DNA from: Candidatus Omnitrophota bacterium
GTDB lineage: Bacteria; Omnitrophota; Omnitrophia; Omnitrophales; Danuiimicrobiaceae
Assembly: GCA_016206945.1 (NCBI GenBank)
Contig: JACQQP010000140.1
Location: forward strand, 1-10,066
Direction: 5' to 3'
DNA length: 10,066 nt
Shown here: piece after piece, positions 1-5,183 of the stretch
Layout: every line of letters begins with the position of its first letter
Position numbering within the stretch: the first letter of the stretch is position 1
Program-made: the position numbers and the translations under genes
The notes under the pieces: model-generated
What the model saw: only the letters and a program-made list of their open reading frames with translations
Databases searched by the model: none
Told to the model about the DNA's origin: nothing

Positions 1-9
1 GCTCAGGGT

Positions 10-117
10 GGTGAGCTTGTCGAACCAGACGGTGAGCGAAGTCGAACCGTTGCCAATTTCAATTGTCGCTCACCACAGTGCTGAGCGAACACACAAAATC
101 AAATGAGTCGAAGCACT
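10..117. repeat. Dispersed palindromic intergenic repeat downstream of bcp
   Basis: The 121 bases left of the peroxiredoxin stop hold no gene but several copies of one short unit: GGTGAGCTTGTCGAACC at 10-26, GGTGAGCGAAGTCGAACC at 31-48 and a diverged GAGCGAA...GAGTCGAA version at 83-112. GGTGAGCGA (31-39) is exactly complementary to TCGCTCACC (66-74), and AGTGCT (77-82) to AGCACT (112-117), so hairpins can form. Units of this kind are common as intergenic repeats in environmental bacterial genomes; that comparison is from memory. A role as a transcript end for bcp is possible, but there is no T-run that would mark an intrinsic terminator. Confidence 0.6.
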
Positions 118-121
118 AGAA

Positions 122-598
122 TTATTTTAAAAGGAACTTGACTGCTGCGAGGACTTCTTCGGCGTGGCCGTCGACTTTAACTTTTTGGAAAATCTTCTTA
201 ATCTTAAGGTCGGAACCAATGATAAAAGTGGTGCGTTCGATTCCCATAAACCTGCGACCCATAAATGACTTTTCCTTGTAAACGCCGTACTTTTTGGCCA
301 CCGTCTTGTCATCATCGGAAAGAAGAGGAAATGGAAGTTTATATTTGGTGATAAATTTTTCGTGAGAATTAATAGAATCGAAACTCACACCGTAAATTTC
401 AGCGTTGATTCCTTGAAATTTTTTCCGAAGATCCCGAAAATTACAAGCTTCTTTCGTACAGCCCGGCGTGTCATCCTTCGGATAGAAATAAAGAACGAGA
501 TGCTTTCTCCCCATAAAATCGGAAAGACTCACCTTCCCTCCATCGCTTGAGGGAAGTGTAAAACCCGGAGCTTTGTCTCCTTCTTTGAGTGTCGCCAT
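122..598 (-). CDS. bcp: Thioredoxin-dependent peroxiredoxin, Bcp/PrxQ family
   Basis: A 158-residue cytoplasmic peroxidase that reduces hydrogen peroxide and organic hydroperoxides using thioredoxin. The fold is full length for the Bcp/PrxQ group. The active-site segment FYPKDDTPGCTKEAC carries the peroxidatic Cys47 in the P-x3-T-x2-C motif (Pro40, Thr44), and Cys52 five residues later is the resolving cysteine typical of atypical 2-Cys PrxQ enzymes. Arg122 in GIERTTF is the conserved active-site arginine. There is no signal peptide. It is the last gene of the minus-strand series, 73 bases after the methionine synthase gene, with the heptamer hairpin between them. No convincing SD sequence precedes the ATG at 598, unlike most neighbours, so initiation may be weak or depend on upstream translation. 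Family assignment is secure; the physiological substrate is not visible. Confidence 0.96.
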   Translation of the reverse strand: MATLKEGDKAPGFTLPSSDGGKVSLSDFMGRKHLVLYFYPKDDTPGCTKEACNFRDLRKKFQGINAEIYGVSFDSINSHEKFITKYKLPFPLLSDDDKTVAKKYGVYKEKSFMGRRFMGIERTTFIIGSDLKIKKIFQKVKVDGHAEEVLAAVKFLLK

Positions 599-608
599 AA
601 GCTAAAAT

Positions 609-668
609 GCTACAAGCTGCAAGCTGCAGGCTCCACAACCATGCCGCTTGAAGCCTGAAGCATGAAGC
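609..668. repeat. Heptamer-based imperfect hairpin between metE-like gene and bcp
   Basis: Four tandem heptamers GCTACAA, GCTGCAA, GCTGCAG, GCTCCAC (609-636) are followed by a 4-base spacer and then by heptamers that, read on the minus strand, are GCTTCAT, GCTTCAG, GCTTCAA, GCGGCAT (668 down to 641). The halves form a 60-base imperfect palindrome with mismatches recurring at the same positions of each 7-base unit. It fills most of the 73-base spacer. The architecture resembles the inverted repeats around the S23-family gene at 2766-3196, but without a gene in the loop. Confidence 0.6.
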
Positions 669-671
669 GAA

Positions 672-1634
672 TCATAATGCTTCTCTCACTTCTTTCGTTG
701 CTTCCACCATCACGCGGAGCTTGGCTTTGGCCTCTTCCACTTCGCGGGTTTTAAGACCGCAATCGGGACTCACATAAATTTTTTCTTTTGGAATGATTTT
801 TAACGCCTTTTGAATCCGCGCTTTCACTTCTTCTTTCGATTCAACACGATGACTGTGAACGTCTACAACACCCAAACCAATGTCGCGCGTAAAAGGAGTT
901 TTCTTGAAAAGGCCGAGCAAATCAAACTCATTGTTCGAAAGCTCAAGATCAATCTGGTTCACTGGAAAATCCAGCATCTTTGGATAAATCTTCGGAAAGT
1001 CTCCGTAACAAATATGGGTCAGTGTGTAGGCCTTAAGCCCCTTCGTGACAATTCCCATCGCCTCAATTGCCAGCTCAAGCTCCTCAGGCCGCACCGAAAC
1101 CGCAGGCTCATCAATTTGAATGTGCTGAGCTCCCGCCTCTTCTAAATCTTTGGCTTCTTCATGGACGACCTCCGCCAAACGCAAACAAAAATCCCGCCGC
1201 GAGGGATAATGCTCATCAAAAGACCAGTCCATAATCGTATAAGGCCCGGTCAGCATTCCTTTCACAGGTTTTTTTGTAAGACCTTGGGCAAACTTAAACC
1301 ACTCAACCGTAACGGGATTGACGCGCTCAATTTCAGCGACCGCAACGGGCTTCCGGTAATAACGATTCCCATAAGAGCGAACGAGTCCGCTGATCTCAAA
1401 TCCCTTAAAATTCTCCGCGAAATACGTCACCATATCTCCACGATACATTTCGCCATCCACCAAAATGTCAATTCCAATTTCATCTTGAAATTCAATCCAC
1501 TCACGTGTCGCTTTCCGCTCAAGTTCTTCAAGTTCTTGTCTTGATATCTGATTTTTCGAAGATTGAAAACGCGCTTTGGTCAAATATTCCGGCTTTGGAA
1601 AACTTCCGACCGAGGTCGTGGGTAATAACGTCAT
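672..1634 (-). CDS. metE: Cobalamin-independent methionine synthase, catalytic (MetE C-terminal-type) barrel
   Basis: A 320-residue protein corresponding to the catalytic half of MetE, which transfers a methyl group to homocysteine. His207, Cys209, Glu231 and Cys292 (in THICYGD, IDLELS and SPDCGLKTR) match the zinc ligands His641, Cys643, Glu665 and Cys726 of E. coli MetE, with identical spacings of 2, 22 and 61 residues. His260 in VVDVHSHR sits where the proposed catalytic histidine is expected (29 after the Glu), and Asp175 lies in the QIDEPA motif. The start at 1634 is chosen because a perfect AAGGAGGT lies just upstream; an in-frame ATG ten codons earlier (1664) lacks this. Full-length MetE is about 750 residues, so this is a free-standing core enzyme or the second half of a split one. 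The paralog encoded upstream may be its partner. Methyl donor (methyl-folate or methyl-corrinoid) cannot be read from sequence. Confidence 0.88.
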   Translation of the reverse strand: MTLLPTTSVGSFPKPEYLTKARFQSSKNQISRQELEELERKATREWIEFQDEIGIDILVDGEMYRGDMVTYFAENFKGFEISGLVRSYGNRYYRKPVAVAEIERVNPVTVEWFKFAQGLTKKPVKGMLTGPYTIMDWSFDEHYPSRRDFCLRLAEVVHEEAKDLEEAGAQHIQIDEPAVSVRPEELELAIEAMGIVTKGLKAYTLTHICYGDFPKIYPKMLDFPVNQIDLELSNNEFDLLGLFKKTPFTRDIGLGVVDVHSHRVESKEEVKARIQKALKIIPKEKIYVSPDCGLKTREVEEAKAKLRVMVEATKEVREAL

Positions 1635-1641
1635 CCCAACC

Positions 1642-1649
1642 ACCTCCTT
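1642..1649 (-). promoter_or_regulatory. Strong Shine-Dalgarno that decides the metE-like start
   Basis: Minus-strand AAGGAGGT, a near-perfect anti-SD complement, ends 7 bases before the ATG at 1634. It supports initiation there rather than at the in-frame ATG at 1664, and independent translation of this gene despite the repeat inserted in the upstream spacer. Confidence 0.85.
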
Positions 1650-1670
1650 TTTCGATGAAGCCAACTGTTT

Positions 1671-1729
1671 GTCATCCCCGCGCAGGCGGGGATCCAGAGT
1701 CCCTGGATTCCCGCTTCCGCGGGAATGAC
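1671..1729. repeat. REP-like 59-bp palindromic repeat (GTCATCCCCGC / GCGGGAATGAC)
   Basis: The element begins GTCATCCCCGC and ends GCGGGAATGAC, forming an overall imperfect palindrome. It also contains two local hairpins: CCCCGC-GCAG-GCGGGG on the left and TTCCCGC-TTCC-GCGGGAA on the right, joined around GGATCCAGAG/CCCTGGATT. This is a very widespread intergenic repeat type in bacterial genomes. Its accidental translations contain the strings VIPAEAGIQ and IPACAGMT that turn up in spurious protein predictions. It lies between the two methionine-synthase-like genes and overlaps no supported coding sequence. It could stabilise or process the mRNA between them. Confidence 0.85.
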
Positions 1730-1764
1730 AGGCGCATGTTTTTCTAAAGCAGGTGATGGGAACA

Positions 1765-2748
1765 TTAAACGCTTGCCTCCCGCAATTGCTTTGCGACGTG
1801 AGTTAATAGTTCCATTTTCTTTACGGCGTTCGAGCGCGGAAGAAATTCGAGAGAATGATTGGTAGAAAGCCAAACCTGCTCGAAGCTGACATGTTCCCCG
1901 AGATCATGAATGGCTTGGCTTAAGTCACTCTCAGATTCCATTTTCGTATTCCGTGCGTCAATAATTCCAGCCATCACCTTCTTAGCGAAAGAGGCGCTTT
2001 TCAAAACGGCCCAATTTTTATGCCCCTTCGAAAGGTCAAAGCCAAAACGCTCAACACCGATATCCAATATCTTTGGATAAAGGCTCTCCAGCGTTCCGAA
2101 ATTGAGATTCAATATTTTTTCCGATTTAGAAAGTTGAGCGGTCAGAATCTCATAAACCTTAATGAAAAGCGAAAGGTCTTCTTTATGATTCAATAGGGCC
2201 GGCTCGTCAAATTGAATATACTTTGCTCCCGCTTCTTCCAGGGCCGCAGCCTCTTTGTGAAGGATGTGCGCCAGATCAAAAGCCAGTTGTTTAAACTCAC
2301 GATAGAAACGGTTCCGCGAAAGTTTCGCAATGGTATAAGGTCCCGTCAAAACCACCTTCACAGGCTTTGTGCTCTTTTCTTGGGCGAATTGGAAATCAGA
2401 AACGAGGATGGGTTTCACATATTCAAGGCGAGTTTCAACAATCGGCTGGCGGTAAAACGTATTCGTATCAAAATATCGAATCAAACCATGAACTTCAAAC
2501 CCCGTAATTCCGCGCGCGATATAAGTTAATGGATCGTCCCAACGGATAAGACCGTCTGTGATGATGTCAAGCCCTGCTTGAATCTGCTCGCGGATCGCTT
2601 CCTCGGTCACTTCATTTCTCAGTTGATCCAAATCCTCGTCAGAAATTTCACCTTTATCTAACTGGTGAAGCGCGCGCCTCAGTTTCTGTTCCTCGGTGGC
2701 ATCACCAATTTTGGGATACGCCCCCGCAATGGTTGTCTCAAGTGGCAT
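1765..2748 (-). CDS. MetE-like barrel protein lacking the zinc site (MetE N-terminal-type partner)
   Basis: A 327-residue homolog of the methionine synthase barrel, visibly related to its neighbour along its length: AGAYPKIGD/VGSFPKPEY, AGLDIITDGL/IGIDILVDGE, VVLTGPYTI/GMLTGPYTI, YIQFDEPALL/HIQIDEPAVS. Every zinc ligand is replaced: the HxC pair becomes Asn214 and Asn216, the Glu becomes Asp238 and the last Cys becomes His298. The catalytic-His position is Arg266. It should therefore not activate homocysteine itself. In full-length MetE the N-terminal half is a barrel related to the catalytic one but without zinc, and the gene order here (zinc-less first, catalytic second) matches that layout, so a split MetE is the simplest reading. 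AGAGGGG lies 4 bases before the ATG at 2748. A role in binding the methyl donor or in assembly is inference. Confidence 0.8.
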   Translation of the reverse strand: MPLETTIAGAYPKIGDATEEQKLRRALHQLDKGEISDEDLDQLRNEVTEEAIREQIQAGLDIITDGLIRWDDPLTYIARGITGFEVHGLIRYFDTNTFYRQPIVETRLEYVKPILVSDFQFAQEKSTKPVKVVLTGPYTIAKLSRNRFYREFKQLAFDLAHILHKEAAALEEAGAKYIQFDEPALLNHKEDLSLFIKVYEILTAQLSKSEKILNLNFGTLESLYPKILDIGVERFGFDLSKGHKNWAVLKSASFAKKVMAGIIDARNTKMESESDLSQAIHDLGEHVSFEQVWLSTNHSLEFLPRSNAVKKMELLTHVAKQLREASV

Positions 2749-2765
2749 AAGACCCCTCTAACTGC

Positions 2766-2797
2766 AATGCGGAATGCAGAGTGTGGAATGCGGAATG
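2766..2797 (+). repeat. Left terminal inverted repeat of the S23 cassette
   Basis: Heptamers AATGCGG, AATGCAG, AGTGTGG, AATGCGG followed by AATG. Pairs with 3165-3196 in inverted orientation. Confidence 0.75.
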
Positions 2798-2798
2798 G

Positions 2799-3167
2799 TC
2801 ATGAGTCAATCCTACTCTCCCGTGCCGTTCTAATCGAAGAAACCGTCATAGCCAAAATCTCATTTGCTTGTTCCATCAGATCCTTAACTTCTCTTATATT
2901 CATAATTTCACCTTCAACCAGCAATTCCAACCAGTAAAGGGATTCATCAGCTTCTTCTTCCACAATGCCCATCTTGTAAATAAAATCTGCTTGGGATTTA
3001 GCGCGACAAGCAGCACGGTAATTTGCTCCTACAGAAGTCCCTGAACGAAGAAGTTGACCGCCGATAACATCAGCCTTCTTAAGCTTTGGCAACTCATCCA
3101 CAAACTTGATAATTTCCAATGCAAACCGTTTTGTTTTCTGCTGCAACTTATTAATATGAGCTGTCAT
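2799..3167 (-). CDS. Four-helix-bundle protein, S23/intervening-sequence protein family
   Basis: A 122-residue, all-helical, highly charged protein with the hallmarks of the S23/23S rRNA intervening-sequence (IVP) family. An early aromatic/basic helix (KTKRFALEIIKFVDELPKL) is followed by the diagnostic central segment QLLRSGTSVGANYRAACRAKS (about residues 57-77), then by helix three with DFIYKMGIVEEEADESLYWLELL and a final helix. Family members are encoded in intervening sequences of some 23S rRNA genes or as stand-alone genes, and form pentameric four-helix bundles. Their cellular role is unsettled; nucleic-acid binding is suspected. Here the right inverted repeat supplies both the start codon and the GGAG at 6-7 bases upstream, so the gene travels with its own translation signals. 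There is no 23S rRNA in the window. The family call is firm; the function is not. Confidence 0.9.
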   Translation of the reverse strand: MTAHINKLQQKTKRFALEIIKFVDELPKLKKADVIGGQLLRSGTSVGANYRAACRAKSQADFIYKMGIVEEEADESLYWLELLVEGEIMNIREVKDLMEQANEILAMTVSSIRTARESRIDS

Positions 3168-3196
3168 TCCGCACTCCGCATTCCGAATTCCGCATT
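3165..3196 (-). repeat. Right terminal inverted repeat of the S23 cassette
   Basis: Read on the minus strand: AATGCGG, AATTCGG, AATGCGG, AGTGCGG, AATG. The last ATG is the start codon of the enclosed gene, and GGAG within the fourth unit acts as its ribosome binding site. Confidence 0.75.
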
Positions 3197-3201
3197 ATTT
3201 T

Positions 3202-3438
3202 TCATTGTCCGCCGTCATTTCCAATGGAGTCGACGGGACATTCCGCCTTCGCCTGCATGCAAAGCTTCTCTTCTACATGTGTCGTAGGTTGTTTTGACAC
3301 GTAACTATACCCCTTATCCGCATTCCGATTAAAATTGGCAGGGGCCGTTTGACGGCATAAGTCGCAGTCGATACAAGTCCTATCGACGTAATACCTTCCG
3401 CTCGCGTTCTCAAGCAGCCTTTGAGTCCGATTAGCCAT
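3202..3438 (-). CDS. Small [4Fe-4S] ferredoxin
   Basis: A 78-residue soluble electron carrier. Residues 15-28 (GRYYVDRTCIDCDLC) give the Cys22-x2-Cys25-x2-Cys28 cluster motif, and Cys67-Pro68 with PVDSI supplies the usual last ligand, as in single-cluster ferredoxins. The TAPANF segment after the motif and the acidic/Tyr region before the helix HVEEKLCMQAKAEC fit the same family. Cys60 is an extra cysteine with no assigned role; it might pair with another thiol. The gene lies just downstream of the OFOR genes, which reduce ferredoxin, so it is a plausible acceptor for KorAB. The 111-base upstream gap contains a good promoter candidate, so it may also be expressed independently. GAGGA lies about 9 bases before the ATG. 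No signal peptide is present. Confidence 0.9.
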   Translation of the reverse strand: MANRTQRLLENASGRYYVDRTCIDCDLCRQTAPANFNRNADKGYSYVSKQPTTHVEEKLCMQAKAECPVDSIGNDGGQ

Positions 3439-3496
3439 TCATCCAGTCCTCGCTAACGCCCGAGAACGCATCGAAAGCACGAACGAATAAAGAGGC

Positions 3497-3524
3497 ATTG
3501 TATCGCTTCTCGTGAAGTTTGCAA
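3497..3524 (-). promoter_or_regulatory. Candidate sigma70-type promoter for the ferredoxin gene
   Basis: On the minus strand TTGCAA (3524-3519) is followed after 16 bases by TACAAT (3502-3497). They match the -35 and -10 consensus at 4/6 and 5/6 positions. Transcription would begin near 3490, about 50 bases before the ferredoxin ATG. The position, in the spacer after the zinc-ribbon/CBS gene, fits a separate transcription unit. Confidence 0.45.
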
Positions 3525-3549
3525 CCTTAAAAACCGCTGGAAAAAACAA

Positions 3550-4098
3550 TCAAGAGGACTTACTTTTACGGGAAAGATAACTCAGAACGTCTTTGATAAT
3601 CACAATGCTGTAAGGCGTCCCATCGCTCGCCAAAACCGGCACGTGACGGCAGCCTCCCATCGCCATTCGATTCACCACAAAAGCGATCGCAGCATCTTCG
3701 GTCACATATTCGGGATTGCGGGTCATAATCTCTTTTACTTTCACCTTGGCAAGATCTTTATACTTTCCCGCAACCCGAAGGAGGAGGTCTCGACTACTTA
3801 TGATACCGACCAATTTTTTATGGTCATAAGCCAAAATGCAACTTTTGTTTTCCTTTTGGAGGATTCGAACTACTTTTTGAATCGTGTCTTCAGGGCTGCA
3901 CACGAGAAGATCCTTCCCGGTTAAAAGCTCGGAGACGGGATCTTTCATAATGGCCGTTTGAATATGATCACCCCTTTTGGGCTGTGGAAGACCCGTCTGC
4001 ATCAGGGAATGGAGACACAGCTCGCAGCGGTCCTGACCCAAAATGTTGTCAAAACCGCATGAAGGACACTTGATGCTCGGCTTATTTAACTGAGCCAT
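3550..4098 (-). CDS. Zinc-ribbon plus CBS-pair domain protein
   Basis: A 182-residue cytoplasmic protein with two parts. Residues about 9-32 form a zinc ribbon with two CxxC knuckles (KCPSCG and RCELC; Cys11, Cys14, Cys25, Cys28). Residues about 48-180 form a pair of CBS domains: LLVCSPEDTIQKVVRIL...LVGIISSRDLL, then VKEIMTRNPEYVTEDAAI...HVPVLASDGTPYSIVIIKDVL. CBS pairs (Bateman modules) usually bind adenine nucleotides or S-adenosylmethionine and act as energy or metabolite sensors. The ATG at 4098 is preferred because GGAGAA lies about 8-9 bases upstream; a GTG at 4119 would add seven residues but has a poorer site. It follows korB by about 60 bases. I infer that it senses energy state for the oxidoreductase; the partner of the ribbon (protein or nucleic acid) is unknown. 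Confidence 0.88.
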   Translation of the reverse strand: MAQLNKPSIKCPSCGFDNILGQDRCELCLHSLMQTGLPQPKRGDHIQTAIMKDPVSELLTGKDLLVCSPEDTIQKVVRILQKENKSCILAYDHKKLVGIISSRDLLLRVAGKYKDLAKVKVKEIMTRNPEYVTEDAAIAFVVNRMAMGGCRHVPVLASDGTPYSIVIIKDVLSYLSRKSKSS

Positions 4099-4131
4099 CT
4101 GAAAATTTCTCCAATACACAACGGCTCATCC

Positions 4132-4160
4132 TGAGGGGTCGAAAACCCCTCGACCCCTCA
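4132..4160 (-). other. Intercistronic hairpin that includes the korB stop codon
   Basis: On the minus strand TGAGGGGTC (4160-4152) pairs perfectly with GACCCCTCA (4140-4132), 9 bp around an 11-base loop. The first three bases of the stem are the korB stop codon. A competing 7-bp stem GAGGGGT/ACCCCTC (4151-4145 with 4139-4133) uses the same 3' arm. No T-run follows, so it is not an intrinsic terminator. It may set mRNA stability or the ratio of korB to the downstream CBS gene. The flanking GCTCATCCTGAG...GTCGAA resembles a dispersed-repeat family. Confidence 0.55.
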
Positions 4161-5183
4161 TTTAACTGTCCAGGTGTCTGAGCCATAAATGAGTTCCTTA
4201 AGATCTCCTTTGCCGCGCTTCTTGATGGCCTCCTCCACTTGTGCGTTCAGCATCTCGTCGTAAGTAGGTTTCTTAATATCGCGGAAGACGCCAAAAGGGA
4301 CCGGCATGGAAGGATATTCCATCTGCGTCAAAAGATAAGCATAATTGGGTTCGGGGTCGTTTTCGTTATGAATTAAAAAACCCTTTGAATCCATTCCCTC
4401 TTTGTAATCAACCACCTCGGGCTGAAGACCTTTTAAGCGAATTGCTTTATCCCTATTTTTCCCAAAAATGAGTGGTTTTCCGTGTTCCAAAATCACCATG
4501 CGGTCGTCTCGCATATCGCGTCCGGTCACGGGCTCGAAAGCCTTATCGTTGAACACATTGCAGTTCTGATAAATTTCAACGAACGAAACTCCCTTGTGAT
4601 TCATGGCCCGCTCCAGAACCGATCCCATATGCGTCGGAACGCTGTCTAAAGTCCTTGCAATAAAGGTTGCCTCGGAAGCAATCGCAATACAAAGCGCATT
4701 GATCGGATAGTCTATCGAACCCTCTGGCGTTGACTTAGTCACCTTACCGATGGGTGACGTGGGCGAATACTGGCCTTTCGTAAGTCCGTAAATCCGATTA
4801 TTCACAAGCAAGATGTTGAAATTGATATTGCGGCGCATGGAGTGGACGAGATGATTTCCACCAATGCTAAGCCCATCGCCATCCCCTGTAAGCACCCAGA
4901 TGGAAAGATCGGGATTCACGCAACGCAGGCCCGTTGCAATCGTCGGCGCCCGGCCGTGAATCGAATGAAATCCATACGTGTTCATATAATATGGGAAGCG
5001 GCTGGAACAGCCAATTCCAGAAATAAAGACATACTTCTCTCTTGGCAGATCAAACTTTGCGAGGGTCCGCTGCATCGTCGCTAATATGGAATAGTCCCCG
5101 CACCCCGGACACCAGCGGACTTCTTGTCCGGAAATGAAGTCTTCTCTCGCATGAGGCGGTTTTTTCGCTGCTTCTTGAGCCAT
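4158..5183 (-). CDS. korB: 2-oxoacid:ferredoxin oxidoreductase, beta subunit (TPP and [4Fe-4S])
   Basis: A 341-residue subunit that binds thiamine pyrophosphate and the iron-sulfur cluster of OFOR, the enzyme that oxidatively decarboxylates 2-oxoacids to acyl-CoA and reduces ferredoxin. WCPGCG (Cys25, Cys28), Cys59 in GIGCSSRF and Cys208 in YQNCN are the four expected cluster ligands. The TPP/Mg motif runs from GDGDGLSIGGNH (from residue 100) to NNRIYGLTKGQYSPT (128-142). The C-terminal NYAYLLTQMEYPSMPVPFGVFR is typical of the two-subunit KorB-type enzymes found in Bacteroidetes and mycobacteria. Its ATG follows the korA stop TAA directly with zero spacing, and GGGAG inside korA provides the ribosome site, so the two subunits are translationally coupled. 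2-Oxoglutarate is the likeliest substrate by resemblance, but pyruvate or branched-chain oxoacids are not excluded. Confidence 0.93.
   Translation of the reverse strand: MAQEAAKKPPHAREDFISGQEVRWCPGCGDYSILATMQRTLAKFDLPREKYVFISGIGCSSRFPYYMNTYGFHSIHGRAPTIATGLRCVNPDLSIWVLTGDGDGLSIGGNHLVHSMRRNINFNILLVNNRIYGLTKGQYSPTSPIGKVTKSTPEGSIDYPINALCIAIASEATFIARTLDSVPTHMGSVLERAMNHKGVSFVEIYQNCNVFNDKAFEPVTGRDMRDDRMVILEHGKPLIFGKNRDKAIRLKGLQPEVVDYKEGMDSKGFLIHNENDPEPNYAYLLTQMEYPSMPVPFGVFRDIKKPTYDEMLNAQVEEAIKKRGKGDLKELIYGSDTWTVK

Larger units (their letters stand above)
2766..3196. mobile_element. 431-bp inverted-repeat cassette carrying an S23/IVP-type gene
   Basis: The ends are inverted repeats of 32 bases: 2766-2797 on the plus strand and 3165-3196 read on the minus strand agree at 27 of 32 positions. 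Both are tandem heptamers on the theme AATGCGG. The single ORF fills the interior almost completely: its ATG is the inner end of the right repeat and its stop begins one base inside the left repeat. The cassette occupies nearly all the space between the ferredoxin stop (5 bases away) and the MetE-like start. I find no obvious target-site duplication and no transposase, so any mobility would be non-autonomous. Confidence 0.55.

Noticed and set aside
609..668. Possible short CRISPR-like array
   Set aside because: The units are 7 bases, directly tandem with no spacers, and face each other as a palindrome.
1631..1873. Minus-strand open frame of 80 codons across the metE-metE spacer
   Set aside because: It reads through the REP-like palindrome, giving the well-known spurious strings VIPAEAGIQ and IPACAGMT, and overlaps the 3' end of one supported gene and the 5' region of the next.
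2665..2937. Plus-strand open frame of 90 codons containing MRNAECGMRN
   Set aside because: The string is translation of the heptamer inverted repeat, and the rest is antisense to the MetE-like and S23 genes.
3054..3287. Plus-strand open frame of 77 codons containing HSALRIPNSAL
   Set aside because: It is translation of the right inverted repeat plus antisense of the S23 and ferredoxin genes.
3540..3570. Intrinsic terminator after the zinc-ribbon/CBS gene
   Set aside because: A T-run follows on the minus strand, but no stable hairpin precedes it.
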